Shown here: piece after piece, positions 28,609-39,356 of the stretch | Layout of the letters: each line of letters starts with the position of its first letter | How positions within the stretch are numbered: position 1 is the stretch's first letter | Source: JBKBII01 sp046299415 | Lineage (GTDB): Bacteria > Pseudomonadota > Gammaproteobacteria > Ectothiorhodospirales > Ectothiorhodospiraceae | Direction of reading: 5' to 3' | NCBI GenBank assembly: GCA_046299415.1 | Contig: JBKBII010000003.1 | Span: forward strand, 235,043 to 299,042 | DNA length: 64,000 bases | Program-made: the position numbers and the translations under genes | The notes under the pieces: model-generated | Seen by the model: only the letters and a program-made list of their open reading frames with translations | The model's database searches: none | What the model was told of the DNA's origin: nothing

Positions 28609-29676
28609 TCAAGCGATCAGGGCCTCGTGGATTCGCTCCATCCGCTCGGGATCAAACCGAAAATACCGCCGAAGCTCGTCGTACACCTCAGGGTAAGGCG
28701 TCTTGACCCGCGCAGGTTCAAAGAAGAAATGCTCGACCGCCACGGCAAAAAATTCCTCGGGTAGCGTCGCACCATAGGCATCGAACGTCGCCTCCGACAG
28801 AGCATGGGAACGCCCATCGTCTGGACGCCCGCTGCCGAAAAACCGATCATCGCGCACCGGTTTATCGCGATAGGCGTCATCGGCACGATCACCGGTGAAA
28901 CCCTCGCAACACGCAGGCTGATCGTCGAGCGCGGTCTGCTCAATTTCCACCCGACGAACCAAGTCGTCGTAGGCTTGCGAGAACACAGCCGTCCAACGTT
29001 TCGGATCCTGCCCCGGAGCCAGCGGCGGAAAGCCATTGACTGCGCCATTCGCGCCATCCAGCACGTGCGCCATCTCATGCACGATAACGCTTGGATCATC
29101 CCAGACATCAGCTACCGACAGCACCATCGGCCCATCATCCCACGCTTCTCCGGCGTGCGGCATGCGATCGTGATGGGCGATTCCATCCTCGTCGATCCAC
29201 TCATGATCCGGCACGAAGGTGTCTGGATACAGCACCACCGCACGCGGATTCACACGACGCTCTGAATCGAGTCCGAGCAACGGCCAGGCGATGTGGATCG
29301 CAACCCACCACAGCAACAACTCGGAAACCACGTCAACGCTCGGCACCTCCGCGTTGCGTACGTGTGCCGCCTCGGCCACCGCGGCGCGCCAAAACGCCGC
29401 AACCTCCTCGGATTGCGGCGCCACCCACTCGATCCGCTTCAGCAACGCAGCGGCGAGGCCCAGCACGTGACGCCGATCATCCGCCCCCAGCGCGGCAAGC
29501 CAACCGCTCTCGGCGCACAACCAAGTCACCACCTCGGGCGGCGGCGCTTCGTCATCTGTCGCAGGCCCGACCGCTTGCGATCTGGACAACGGCGCCCGCC
29601 ACACCATTGGTGTCAAAAGCGACTCGGCACTCGCCAACCACGCCTGTACTTTGCCTCGCCAATCATCTCGCCGCAT
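28609..29676 (-). CDS. mtfA: MtfA-family zinc peptidase
   Basis: 355 residues. Zinc motif HEMAH at 200-204 (VIVHEMAHVLDGANGAVNGFPPL) and a downstream glutamate in LPEEFFAVAVEHFFFEP place it with MtfA, the cytosolic Mlc-titration factor/aminopeptidase. It also has the FLYP-like stretch VVLYPDTFVP and the SYFRFDPERM-type end. About 90 residues longer than E. coli MtfA, partly from an insertion rich in Asp and Arg after the zinc site. ATG at 29676; a GTG at 29688 is possible. Confidence 0.88.
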   Translation of the reverse strand: MRRDDWRGKVQAWLASAESLLTPMVWRAPLSRSQAVGPATDDEAPPPEVVTWLCAESGWLAALGADDRRHVLGLAAALLKRIEWVAPQSEEVAAFWRAAVAEAAHVRNAEVPSVDVVSELLLWWVAIHIAWPLLGLDSERRVNPRAVVLYPDTFVPDHEWIDEDGIAHHDRMPHAGEAWDDGPMVLSVADVWDDPSVIVHEMAHVLDGANGAVNGFPPLAPGQDPKRWTAVFSQAYDDLVRRVEIEQTALDDQPACCEGFTGDRADDAYRDKPVRDDRFFGSGRPDDGRSHALSEATFDAYGATLPEEFFAVAVEHFFFEPARVKTPYPEVYDELRRYFRFDPERMERIHEALIA

Positions 29677-30022
29677 GCTTTTCGCCACTCATCGCCGCCG
29701 CATCGACCCGAAAACCACAACCGCCCACCACCCCACCATCATCCCGGTATCATCGCCGCTTCCTTGTGGGCGCCGCTCGGAATGGACTTCGATCGGCGTC
29801 TCGACGCTGCGCGACGGCCTCGCGCGACCCGCTCACAAGCATCCGCAGTGTTCGACGCCGTGCATCCGCTACCCCGCGGCCGACTCGCGACGCCAGATGC
29901 TTGACGGCCTCTGGCGCCGTAGCCATCGACACCACCACGCCTGATCGCTTGCCACAGTGACGAGGCGATTCCGCCACACCGGCCGATCAGTTTTTTAACC
30001 ACACTATTATCATCGAGGCGCC
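29677..30022. other. divergent promoter region mtfA / gshA
   Basis: About 345 bases between divergent genes; ends in an AT-rich stretch (about 29990-30012) just before the gshA start. No gene seen. Confidence 0.4.
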
Positions 30023-31660
30023 GTGACCTCTACGAATCCTAACTCCCCCTTCATCGCCACCACCGACCGACTGACCGCGCTGACCCGAGTGCACCGCAAC
30101 GCCGACGGTGAACTGCTGCCATTCCAAGGCACGATCGGACTCGAAAAAGAATCGCTGCGCGTCACGCCCGAGGGCCGACTCGCCCAAACGCCGCACCCAC
30201 GCGCACTGGGCTCGACACTGACCCATCCCGCGATCACGACTGACTACTCCGAAGCCCTGATCGAACTGATCACACCACCGTTTGCCGACGCACGCGAAAC
30301 ACTCGGCTACCTCGAGGACCTTCACGCCTTCGTCTACGCACACATCAACAACGAACGCCTGTGGGCCACCTCGATGCCCTGCGTCGTCAACGACGACGCG
30401 CGAATTCCCGTCGCACAGTACGGCCCATCGCACCGTGGCCGCATGAAAACCATCTACCGGGTCGGACTCGGCCATCGCTATGGCCGCAAGATGCAAGTCA
30501 TCGCGGGTGTGCACTTCAACTACGCACCACCCGCCAGCCTGTTCGAGGCGCTTGCGCGCCTCGATGGTCACAGCCGTGTCGAGCGTGCATGGCGTGACGA
30601 GCGCTGGATGGGATTGATCCGCAATCTCCTGCGCTTTGGCTGGATCGTGCCCTATCTGTTCGGCGCATCGCCCGCGGTCTGCAACTCGTTCGTCGAAGGC
30701 CACGGCGCGACGCTCGAACCCTTCGACGCCGTCACCAGCCACCTCCCCTACGCCACCAGTCTGCGCATGGGCGACATCGGCTATACCAACCGCATCGAGG
30801 CCGACACCGGCATCAAGGCCTGCTACGACGACCTGACGCGCTACACCGCAAGTCTACGCTGCGCGATCGAAACGCCGAGCCCGCGCTGGCACGCCATCGG
30901 CCTGCGCGACGAACACGGCGAATGGCGCCAGCTCAACGACCACATCCTTCAGATCGAAAACGAGTACTACGCCTCAGTCCGCCCCAAACAACCCCTGCGC
31001 GGCCTCGAGCGACCGGTCGACGCACTCGACGCCCGCGGCATCGCCTACGTCGAATTGCGCTCGCTCGACGTCAACGCACAGCATCCACTCGGCATCGACG
31101 AAACCACCCTGCGCTTCATCGAGACACTCGCGTTCGGCTGCCTGCTCTGGGACTCGCCGCCACTCGGCAGCGCCGGCATGCGCGAAGTCGATCGCAACCT
31201 CCTGCGCGTCGCGCACGAAGGACGACGCCCCGATCTCGCGCTTGAGCGCGATGGAACCGAAGTCCCGCTCCGGCAATGGTCGCGCGAACTGCTCTCTGCG
31301 CTACGCCCGATCGCCTGCGCCCTCGATCGCGGCATACCCGGTGACCCCTATCGACGCGCGCTCGCCGAACAATGGGGCAAGGTCGAGGACCCGCAGCTCA
31401 CGCCTTCAGCCCGCATGCTCGAAGACATGCGCGCCCGTGACGAAAGCTTCTTCGAACACGCCCTGAGGCTCTCGGCACAGCACAGCAACGCCTTTCGCCA
31501 CCACGGACCGCTGCCGCGCGCCGCAGAACTCGAACATCTCGCCGCCGCGTCGCTGGCCGAACAAGCACGTCTCGACGCGACGATCGCGGGCCGCTTCGAA
31601 GATTTTCTCGCCGAGTATTTCGCCGGCCGCCTCGGTGCAAACGATTCGTCAAGTCACTGA
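30023..31660 (+). CDS. gshA: glutamate-cysteine ligase GshA
   Basis: 545 residues. Joins glutamate and cysteine, the first step of glutathione synthesis. The N-terminal GTIGLEKESLRVTPEGRLAQTPHP, ITTDYSEALIELITPP, YGRKMQVIAGVHFNYAPP and IENEYYASVRPKQP segments are characteristic of the proteobacterial type 1 enzyme. GTG start with gaggcg five bases upstream. Full length. A glutathione-dependent reductase follows 230 bases downstream on the same strand, so the two may share regulation. Confidence 0.95.
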   Translation: MTSTNPNSPFIATTDRLTALTRVHRNADGELLPFQGTIGLEKESLRVTPEGRLAQTPHPRALGSTLTHPAITTDYSEALIELITPPFADARETLGYLEDLHAFVYAHINNERLWATSMPCVVNDDARIPVAQYGPSHRGRMKTIYRVGLGHRYGRKMQVIAGVHFNYAPPASLFEALARLDGHSRVERAWRDERWMGLIRNLLRFGWIVPYLFGASPAVCNSFVEGHGATLEPFDAVTSHLPYATSLRMGDIGYTNRIEADTGIKACYDDLTRYTASLRCAIETPSPRWHAIGLRDEHGEWRQLNDHILQIENEYYASVRPKQPLRGLERPVDALDARGIAYVELRSLDVNAQHPLGIDETTLRFIETLAFGCLLWDSPPLGSAGMREVDRNLLRVAHEGRRPDLALERDGTEVPLRQWSRELLSALRPIACALDRGIPGDPYRRALAEQWGKVEDPQLTPSARMLEDMRARDESFFEHALRLSAQHSNAFRHHGPLPRAAELEHLAAASLAEQARLDATIAGRFEDFLAEYFAGRLGANDSSSH

Positions 31661-31890
31661 GCCGGCGTCCGCGTCAAACGAACCCCACCCGGTGTGCGCC
31701 CTGCGCATCAAATTGCACAGCGGGCGCGGGCGGCGAGCACGCCCAATCGGCGCCATTCGATTCCATCGTCAGCTTCATCCGACAACCCGAGCAAACTCGG
31801 TGCAACTCGATGCTTTCTGCCGCGCCCAACAGTCAGTGAGCGCGCAAAACGTGCGACGCCGCACACGACCATGAATCCCGGGAGTTCTCA

Positions 31891-32910
31891 ATGAGCCTGA
31901 TGATCGACGGACAGCTACGCGACGAAGACTGGCTAGAAAAAGAATCCAACGAAGGGGCGTTCGAGCGCATGGCTTCGACGTTTCGTGACTGGATCGACGG
32001 CGCCGCGGGGCGCGAGCATATTAGCGCCAAAGGACGCTACCCCGCCGCATCCGGGCGCTACCACCTGTACGTGTCCCTCGCCTGCCCGTGGGCCCATCGC
32101 ACTCTGATTTATCGCCGCCTCAAAGGGCTCGAAGAACACATCGGTGTCTCCGTCGTGCACCCCTACATGGGGCCAGAAGGCTGGTCGTTCGACCACGGCG
32201 AAGGCGTCGTGCCCGATCCGGTTTTTGGTGTCGACCACCTGTATGAACTCTACGCCCGAGCCGAACCGCAATTCACCGGCATCGTCACCGTACCGGTGCT
32301 GCTCGACCAGGTCAGCGGCCAGATCGTCAACAACGAGTCCTCTGAAATCATCCGCATGTTGGGGCGGTCGTTCGACCACATCACCGGCGATTCGCTCGAT
32401 TTCTACCCCGAAGATCTTCGCGAAGAAATCGACGCCATCAACGACGAGATCTACGACAACGTCAACAACGGCGTCTACCGCTGCGGCTTCGCCCGCAGTC
32501 AGGCCGCCTACGACGACGCCTTCGACGCGCTATTCGCGACACTCGACCGCCTCGAAGAACGGCTGACCGACCAACCCTACCTCTGTGGCGATCGCCTCAC
32601 CGAAGCCGACTGGCGCCTATTCACCACACTGATCCGCTTCGATCCCGTCTACCTCACACATTTCAAGTGCAACCGCCAGCGCCTCACAGAATATCCAGCG
32701 CTGTGGGCCTACACGCGCCTGCTCTACCAACGTCCCGGCATTGCCGAAACCGTTGACCTCGAACACATCCGCAACCACTACTATCGCTCACATCCACAGC
32801 TCAATCCGGCCGGCATCGTCCCCGGTGGCCCACGAATCGATCTCGACACGCCGCATGGCCGCCCGCTCGGGGACATACCTGACAGCCTCCGCCTTCCAGA
32901 CGAAAAATGA
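31891..32910 (+). CDS. yqjG: glutathionyl-hydroquinone reductase (YqjG/ECM4 type)
   Basis: 339 residues. Xi-class glutathione transferase: the N-terminal thioredoxin fold has the nucleophilic Cys65 in SLACPWAHR, then the YMGPEGWSF loop, VPVLLDQVSGQIVNNESSEIIRML and a helical C-terminal domain with FDPVYLTHFKCN. Reduces glutathionyl-hydroquinones with glutathione. ATG at 31891, normal length. Placed just after gshA. Confidence 0.93.
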   Translation: MSLMIDGQLRDEDWLEKESNEGAFERMASTFRDWIDGAAGREHISAKGRYPAASGRYHLYVSLACPWAHRTLIYRRLKGLEEHIGVSVVHPYMGPEGWSFDHGEGVVPDPVFGVDHLYELYARAEPQFTGIVTVPVLLDQVSGQIVNNESSEIIRMLGRSFDHITGDSLDFYPEDLREEIDAINDEIYDNVNNGVYRCGFARSQAAYDDAFDALFATLDRLEERLTDQPYLCGDRLTEADWRLFTTLIRFDPVYLTHFKCNRQRLTEYPALWAYTRLLYQRPGIAETVDLEHIRNHYYRSHPQLNPAGIVPGGPRIDLDTPHGRPLGDIPDSLRLPDEK

Positions 32911-33187
32911 ACACCGTTTCAACTTTGCGGTCACAACGGCATTGGGGCGGATTTCGTCGCGAATACACCGCATCGGATGACGCGCCCAATCCCGCCGAGG
33001 ATAGAGGGCTGCGGAGCCGGGCCGCGCAGCGATACCGGGGCTCGACCACCGGATGCGGCCTGCAAACCGCGTGACATGGCTGCGGTTCATCAAAGTCGCT
33101 CACCGTTACGCCAGCCATCAGCAGCCACCGATTGCCAACACCGACTGAGCCGCCGCCCAACGCACTGCCACTCGACCGGATACCCGC

Positions 33188-34546
33188 ATGAAAGCCCTCG
33201 CCACCATCATCATCGTCGCGATCCTTGGTGCCGCCGGGGGCTTTCTGGGTAGCCTGTGGTACCTCGACCAGTACGGCTCATCAAATACAATCGCTGATGC
33301 AGGCCCAGCCGCTGATGGACGCCCTCCGGGCGGAGGCGGTCACGCGACGCCCGTTCGCGTCGCGACGTTGACCCCTCGCGATTTCGGCACGCGCATCGAA
33401 TCGCTCGGCACTGCTCAAGCACGCGAATCGGTCACGATCACCGCGCGAGTCACCGCTACCGTCGCTACGATCGAGTTCGACGACGGCGACGTCGTCGAGG
33501 CCGGCAACGTCCTAGTACGACTCGCCTCCGAGGAAGAATTTGCCGAGCGCCGCGAAGCCGATGTCGCGCTTCGTGAAGCTCGGCGCGAACTCGCCCGCAT
33601 CCAGGGTCTTGCCGGCGATGGCATCGTCCCTCGCCAACAAATCGATCAGGCCCGCTCGCGCGTCGCCGAAAGCGAGGCCCGTCTCGCGGCCGTCGATGCC
33701 CGTCTCGGCGACCGCGTCATCCGCGCGCCCTTCTCCGGCGTACTCGGCATCCGTCAAGTCTCGCCCGGTTCACTGGTCTCACCGGGCACCGCGATTGTCG
33801 AGCTCATCGATCTTTCGACCATCTACATCGACTTCAGCGTCGCCGAGCGTTTCCTCGGCAAGATCCTCTTGGGTCAGACCGTTCAAGCGACCAGCGTCGC
33901 CTTCCCAGACCAGACCTTCGAGGCTCGTGTAACGGCCGTATCGCCGCGCGTCGATATCGCCACTCGAACCGTCAACGTTCGCGCACGCGCCGAAAACCCC
34001 GAGCGCCAGCTCCGTCCCGGCATGCTGCTCAACAGCGTGCTCGAAATCGACAACCGACTGGCCGCGGCTTTACCGGAAGCCGCGATCGTCCCGCAGGGCC
34101 ACCAGCAATTCGTGTTCATCATCGAAGACGACAAAGTTCGCCGCGTCGAAGTGTCCATCGGTCAACGTCGCCCGGGTTACGTCGAAATCATCAGCGGTCT
34201 CGATGACGATGCCCGCGTCGTCATCGAAGGCGTGTCGAGGGTGCGTGATGGCGCCCGCGTCCGCGTTATCGACGACGACGAAGCGGCGCTCGACCGCGAC
34301 ACGTTCTCTACGATACCCGCTTCGGTCGCATCGCCTGCGACCAGCCGCTCGATTCAAGTCGCGTCGATTCCGACCAGGAACGCCGATTTTGCGCTCTCCA
34401 CTGCACCGTCCAGCGCCCAATGGAGCCGCGGTGTCGACTCAGCACGCCGCGACAACCTCCCGAACGAGAGGGCTGCCGCTACGCCCACGACCCCCGCCGG
34501 CCTGACCGACTCGCCAATCGCTACCCGCCCCGCGCACCCCCTCTAG
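33188..34546 (+). CDS. RND efflux periplasmic adaptor (HlyD/MFP family)
   Basis: 452 residues. One N-terminal membrane helix (LATIIIVAILGAAGGFLGSLW), lipoyl/barrel-sandwich halves around a short helical hairpin (about 115-170), VIRAPFSGVLGIRQVSPGSLVSPGT, a beta-barrel domain with ATRTVNVRARAENPERQLRPGM, and a membrane-proximal domain. Links the pump to an outer-membrane channel. The last ~75 residues are low in complexity, unlike most adaptors. The pump gene follows after 18 bases. No TolC-like gene is in the window. Confidence 0.93.
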   Translation: MKALATIIIVAILGAAGGFLGSLWYLDQYGSSNTIADAGPAADGRPPGGGGHATPVRVATLTPRDFGTRIESLGTAQARESVTITARVTATVATIEFDDGDVVEAGNVLVRLASEEEFAERREADVALREARRELARIQGLAGDGIVPRQQIDQARSRVAESEARLAAVDARLGDRVIRAPFSGVLGIRQVSPGSLVSPGTAIVELIDLSTIYIDFSVAERFLGKILLGQTVQATSVAFPDQTFEARVTAVSPRVDIATRTVNVRARAENPERQLRPGMLLNSVLEIDNRLAAALPEAAIVPQGHQQFVFIIEDDKVRRVEVSIGQRRPGYVEIISGLDDDARVVIEGVSRVRDGARVRVIDDDEAALDRDTFSTIPASVASPATSRSIQVASIPTRNADFALSTAPSSAQWSRGVDSARRDNLPNERAAATPTTPAGLTDSPIATRPAHPL

Positions 34547-34564
34547 AGCCCGAGAACGAACACC

Positions 34565-37500
34565 ATGGTGATCTCCGACCTCTCGAATCGCCGCCCGGTC
34601 CTCGCGATCGTGCTCAACCTGCTGCTGATCGTCTTCGGCGTGATTGCCTACCAATCGCTGCCACTACGCGAATACCCCGACATCGACTCACCCGTCGTCT
34701 CGGTGCGCGCTGACTATCCCGGCGCCAATGCCGAAATCGTCGAGCGTGAAGTCACTCAGCGCATCGAAGATCAAATCGCCGGCATCGAAGGCATTCGCTA
34801 CATCCAGTCGAGTTCGCAGGATGGTCGCGCCAATGTCACGATCGAGTTCAACCTCAACCGCGACATCGATGCCGCCGCCAACGATGTGCGAGAGGCCGTG
34901 TCCCGTGCCGCCCGCAACCTGCCCGACGACGTCGAAGCCCCGGTCATCTCCAAGGCCGATGCCGACGCCCAGCCGATCATCTGGTTCAACCTGACCTCCG
35001 ATCGCCTGTCGGGTCTCGAGCTCTCGGATTTCGCCGACCGTTTTCTCGTCGATCGGCTCAGCACCGTCGACGGTGTCGCCTTGCTCAGGCTCGGAGGCTC
35101 ACAACGCTTCGCCATGCGCGTCTGGCTCGATCGCCAGGCGCTCGCTGCACGCGGGCTGACCGTCGCCGACCTCGAAGACGCACTGCGACGCGAAAACATC
35201 GAACTTCCCGCCGGCCGACTCGACTCGGTCGAACGCGAATTTCAAGTCCGCGTCGATCGCCTATACCGCTCCGCTGCCGACTTCGCCGCCTTGCCCATCC
35301 GACGCGACGATAACGGCCATTTGATTCGGCTTGGCGAAATCGCCGACGTCGAGCTCGGCGCCGACACCACCCGCACGGATTTTCGTGGCAACGGTGTCGA
35401 CATGATCGGGATCGGTGTCATTCGTCAATCCAACGCGAATGTGCTCGACGTCGCGCGCGGCGTCAAACGGGCTGTCGAAGAGCTCAGCCCATCGCTCCCA
35501 GAGGGCATGACACTCGTCCCCACCTACGACCAATCCGTCTTCATCGAGGGCGCGATTCGCGAGGTCTATCTGACGCTGGCCGTGGCCACCGGCGCCGTCG
35601 TCTTTGTCATCTGGCTGTTTCTAGGTAGTGTCCGCGCCACACTGATTCCGGCCGTCACCGTGCCTGTGGCCATTACCGCAAGCTTCATTGGCGTCGCCTT
35701 GTTTGGTTTTTCGGTGAATCTGCTCACGCTGCTCGCGTTGGTGCTCGCAATCGGCCTGGTCGTCGACGACGCCATCGTGATGCTCGAAAACATCCACCGG
35801 CGCATGCAAAAAGGTGAACCGCCCCTGCTGGCCGCCTACCGCGGTGCGCGACAGGTCGGCTTTGCCATCGTCGCAACCACCTCGGTGCTGGTCGCGGTCT
35901 TTGTGCCTCTCGCCTTTCTCGCCGGCACCACGGGCCGACTGTTTACGGAATTCGCGATCGCGATCGCCATCGCCGTCGTGTTTTCATCGATCGTCGCCCT
36001 GACCCTCGCGCCGGTCCTCGCCGCCCGTCTGCTGAAAGTCGGCGAGCAGGAAGGCCGCATCGGCGGCGCGATCCAGCGTGGTTTTGCAAGGATCGAATCC
36101 GCTTACGGCAACCTTCTGCGACAAGCCCTCAAGGGGTCTCTGGCGTTGATCCCCATCCTGCTGATCGCAGCCGCGGGCGTCGTCTGGCTACTCAGTCAGA
36201 TCCCGGAAGAGTTCGCGCCCTTTGAAGATCGCGGTGCTTTTTTTGTACTTGCAACAGGGCCCGAGGGCCAATCCTTCGAATCGATGCGCGAGCAGATGCG
36301 CGAGGTCGAGCGCCGTATGATGCCGCTGGTCGCCGAAGACCCCAACGACGGCCCGATTCGGCGCATCCTCGTTCGCACCCCAGGCTTCGGCGCGGGTGAC
36401 AGCGTCAATAACGGCTTTGTCATCACGATCCTTCATCACTGGGACGACCGCGAACAATCGGCTCAGGCCGTGATGGCCGAGGTCAACCGCGCGATCGCCG
36501 ACATGCCCGGAATCACCGCCCGCGCGATCATGCGGCAAGGTCTCTCAGGGGGGCGGGTCGGCGCCCCGATACAGGTGGCCATTCTCGGCCCGGAGTACGA
36601 CCAGCTTCTCGAGTGGGGCAACACCATGGTCGCCGCAGCCAGCGAAACCGAGGGCCTCGCACGCGTCGAGCTCGATTACCGCCCGACGCAGCCTCAGGTT
36701 CGCGTACGCGTCGACCGTGACCGCGCCGCCGACCTCGGCGTCTCTCTGCGCGACATCGGCCGCACGCTCGATGTCTTTCTCGGCGGCCGCGCCGTCACCA
36801 CCTTTCAGCAAGGTGGCGAAGAATACGACGTCATTCTCGAGGGACGAGAAGGCCAGCGCGGCACGATCGACGACGCTGCCAATCTATTCGTCCGTGCTCG
36901 CGGCGGCGAGCTCGTGCCCCTATCGAACCTCGTCAGCTTCGAAGAAGTCGCCGGTGCCGGCTCGCTCGAGCGCTACAATCGATCACGTGCGGTCACCCTC
37001 AGCGCCCAGCTCGACGGCACTCTGACGCTCGGCCAAGCGATCGACGAAATCGAACGACTCGCCGCCGATCGACTCCCTGCAGAAGCTCGACTCGATTACA
37101 AAGGCGACTCTCTCGATTTTAAGTCGCAATCACAGCAGATCTACTTTATCTTCGGCCTCGCGCTCATCATCGTCTTCTTGGTACTTGCCGCCCAATTCGA
37201 AAGCTTCGTGCACCCGCTGGTCATCATGCTGACCGTTCCGCTGGCCATCGTCGGCGCGCTACTCGGCCTGTGGCTCACCGGCCAGACGCTGAACATCTAC
37301 TCGCAGATCGGCATCATCATGTTAATCGGACTGGCGGCCAAAAACGGCATCCTCGTCGTCGAGTTCACCAACCAATTGCGCGATCGCGGGCGTGCCTTCG
37401 AAGACGCCATCGTCGAAGCCTCGGCCCAACGCCTGCGACCCGTCCTGATGACCGCACTAACCACCGTCGCCGGCTCGATCCCACTACTGCTGGCCTCCGG

Positions 37501-37771
37501 TCCAGGCGCCGAAACCCGGTACGTCCTCGGCGTCGCGATCTTCTCGGGTGTGCTCGTCGCCACGCTCTTCACCCTGTTCATCGTACCCGCCGCCTATCAT
37601 CTGCTCGCGCGCAAAACAGGATCGCCGCAAGCGACGGCCAAGCGCATCGGCGATCTCGCCGGCCACATCAGCGACGTCGACGACGACCCGGCATCCCGAG
37701 CACCAGTCCAACAGCGCCGGCAAGACGAGAAAATCCCAACGTCCGGGCACTCACCGATTCGCTCGGATTAA
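34565..37771 (+). CDS. RND efflux pump, inner-membrane subunit (HAE1-like)
   Basis: 1068 residues, AcrB/MdtB type with 12 membrane helices and two periplasmic loops. The proton-relay Asp pair lies in GLVVDDAIVMLENIHRRM (about residue 400), and the second repeat has GLAAKNGILVVEFTNQLRDRG. Substrates of the HAE1 group are amphiphilic drugs and detergents; the true substrate is unknown. ATG at 34565. The C-terminus extends about 50 polar residues past the last helix. Forms an operon with the adaptor. Confidence 0.93.
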   Translation: MVISDLSNRRPVLAIVLNLLLIVFGVIAYQSLPLREYPDIDSPVVSVRADYPGANAEIVEREVTQRIEDQIAGIEGIRYIQSSSQDGRANVTIEFNLNRDIDAAANDVREAVSRAARNLPDDVEAPVISKADADAQPIIWFNLTSDRLSGLELSDFADRFLVDRLSTVDGVALLRLGGSQRFAMRVWLDRQALAARGLTVADLEDALRRENIELPAGRLDSVEREFQVRVDRLYRSAADFAALPIRRDDNGHLIRLGEIADVELGADTTRTDFRGNGVDMIGIGVIRQSNANVLDVARGVKRAVEELSPSLPEGMTLVPTYDQSVFIEGAIREVYLTLAVATGAVVFVIWLFLGSVRATLIPAVTVPVAITASFIGVALFGFSVNLLTLLALVLAIGLVVDDAIVMLENIHRRMQKGEPPLLAAYRGARQVGFAIVATTSVLVAVFVPLAFLAGTTGRLFTEFAIAIAIAVVFSSIVALTLAPVLAARLLKVGEQEGRIGGAIQRGFARIESAYGNLLRQALKGSLALIPILLIAAAGVVWLLSQIPEEFAPFEDRGAFFVLATGPEGQSFESMREQMREVERRMMPLVAEDPNDGPIRRILVRTPGFGAGDSVNNGFVITILHHWDDREQSAQAVMAEVNRAIADMPGITARAIMRQGLSGGRVGAPIQVAILGPEYDQLLEWGNTMVAAASETEGLARVELDYRPTQPQVRVRVDRDRAADLGVSLRDIGRTLDVFLGGRAVTTFQQGGEEYDVILEGREGQRGTIDDAANLFVRARGGELVPLSNLVSFEEVAGAGSLERYNRSRAVTLSAQLDGTLTLGQAIDEIERLAADRLPAEARLDYKGDSLDFKSQSQQIYFIFGLALIIVFLVLAAQFESFVHPLVIMLTVPLAIVGALLGLWLTGQTLNIYSQIGIIMLIGLAAKNGILVVEFTNQLRDRGRAFEDAIVEASAQRLRPVLMTALTTVAGSIPLLLASGPGAETRYVLGVAIFSGVLVATLFTLFIVPAAYHLLARKTGSPQATAKRIGDLAGHISDVDDDPASRAPVQQRRQDEKIPTSGHSPIRSD

Positions 37772-38061
37772 CACCAGCGCATCGCGGGGCCGGCCACGCA
37801 TTCGCACGCGCAACCGAAACACCCATCGCTAATCAACCTTCCGCGACAGGCCGAAGGCTTGGTCGGCTGCTGGGCGGATGTTGGTGGTCCAGCGCTAGTG
37901 CCGTGCAACACTGACGCAGGTCCCGCACAGGGGACGATCTCGAACCCTGTCGCCGGTCGCGCTCACCGATTGCCATTCCCGCCCAACCCGTCGAAAGCCG
38001 TTTTTTCGGCTGCTCGGTTCAGGGTTTCCGGTCCAGGATTTCCGGTCTCGGGTGCACGAAT
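37772..38061. other. gap between convergent RND pump and argB
   Basis: About 290 bases. AGCCG (37996-38000) and CGGCT (38007-38011) enclose a T6 loop, and a TTTCCGGTC motif occurs twice, 14 bases apart, at about 38030-38052. Neither is a convincing terminator. Confidence 0.35.
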
Positions 38062-38943
38062 TCAGGCGCCTGTGATCAACGTTCCAACACCCTCATGAGT
38101 GAGCAACTCGAGCAACACAGCGTGCTCCACCCGACCATCGACGATATGGGCCGCCCCGACACCACCTTTCACGGCACCAAGCGCACACTCGATTTTTGGA
38201 ATCATGCCGCCGTAAATCACGCCCTCGCGAATCAGCGCATCGACTTCAGCCAGGTTCAAGCGCGGCAACAAAGCGCCATCGCGATCAAGCACACCCGCCG
38301 TATTCGTCAGCAACAACAGCTTCTCGGCATCGAGCACCACGGCGAGCTTCTCAGCTGCCGTATCGGCATTGATGTTGTACGCCTGACCGTCAGAATCAAA
38401 ACCGATCGGCGCAATGACCGGCACAAAGTCCGCATGATCCAACGCGTGCACCAACGCCGGATCGATCGCCTCGATTTCGCCCACCTGCCCGAGGTCGACC
38501 GTCACCGGACCTTCTGGCCCGCGCACCTCGCGGAGTGGTCGTGCGCGGATCAAGCGCCCGTCCTTGCCGGTCAAGCCCACGGCGCGGCCACCGTAGCGAT
38601 TGATCAGCGCAACGATCTCCTGATTCACCAAACCGCCCAGGACCATGCGCACGACATCCATCGTGTCACGATCGGTCACGCGCAGACCGTGCAAAAATGT
38701 CGACGACAAACCGAGTCGCTCGAGCATGCGACCAATCTGCGGGCCACCACCGTGCACCACGACCGGATTCACGCCCACCTGCTTGAGCAACACGATATCG
38801 CGCGCAAACGACGCCTTGAGGCGCTCGTCGGTCATCGCATTGCCGCCGTACTTGATCACCAGAGTCTTGCCGGCAAATCGCTGAATGTAAGGCAGTGCCT
38901 CGATCAAGACGTGCGCGACGCGATGCGCAGATTGAGTTTCCAT
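38062..38943 (-). CDS. argB: acetylglutamate kinase
   Basis: 293 residues. Phosphorylates N-acetylglutamate in arginine synthesis. Motifs: TLVIKYGGNAM, VVVHGGGPQIGRML, VNQEIVALINRYGG, YNINADTAAEKLAVVLDAEKLLLLTNTAGVLD and GGMIPKIECALGAV. The ATG at 38943 has GGGG six bases upstream; the longest frame begins at 38982. Lies downstream of dut in the same orientation, matching the coaBC-dut-...-argB order of other gammaproteobacteria. Confidence 0.96.
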   Translation of the reverse strand: METQSAHRVAHVLIEALPYIQRFAGKTLVIKYGGNAMTDERLKASFARDIVLLKQVGVNPVVVHGGGPQIGRMLERLGLSSTFLHGLRVTDRDTMDVVRMVLGGLVNQEIVALINRYGGRAVGLTGKDGRLIRARPLREVRGPEGPVTVDLGQVGEIEAIDPALVHALDHADFVPVIAPIGFDSDGQAYNINADTAAEKLAVVLDAEKLLLLTNTAGVLDRDGALLPRLNLAEVDALIREGVIYGGMIPKIECALGAVKGGVGAAHIVDGRVEHAVLLELLTHEGVGTLITGA

Positions 38944-39356
38944 AGCCATCCCCGACTCAAAGACGGCCGAAGCGCCGCCCATTCACCACCCACTCAAAAA
39001 CGCGATGAACGCGATCGTCGTGTTGATTCGGCCCCTGTCCACACGAAGGCTCTCGACGAAGCCCGCAGGCGCAACACAACACGCCTGCTAGCCATCGCCT
39101 GTGATCGAACATGAGCCAGAAATCGAGCCCCAAACCCGGACCCCGACAGGCCAACCACGAGACACGACAGGCCACCGCGACATTGGCGCCTCATCGAGCA
39201 CGCCGCTCTGCGGTCTGCGACACCGCTCCCGCGCGATGCAAAACAGCGGGAAGCGTGTCACATCACAAAACGATGGCGGCGCACATCTGCTATCGGGGCA
39301 CAAATTTTAACAGAGCGCTGCCCTCGCGATGGCGCGTCACATCCTCGGCACAGGTC
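38944..39356. other. gap between dut and argB
   Basis: About 410 bases. In many gammaproteobacteria a phosphomannomutase/phosphoglucomutase gene (algC) sits here. I find no frame resembling it on either strand, not even a fragment. Confidence 0.5.

Noticed and set aside
37996..38011. Rho-independent terminator after the RND pump
   Set aside because: The T run is in the loop of the hairpin, not after it.
38095..39114. Plus-strand open frame of about 340 residues
   Set aside because: Antisense to argB; no family resemblance, while argB motifs are complete on the other strand.
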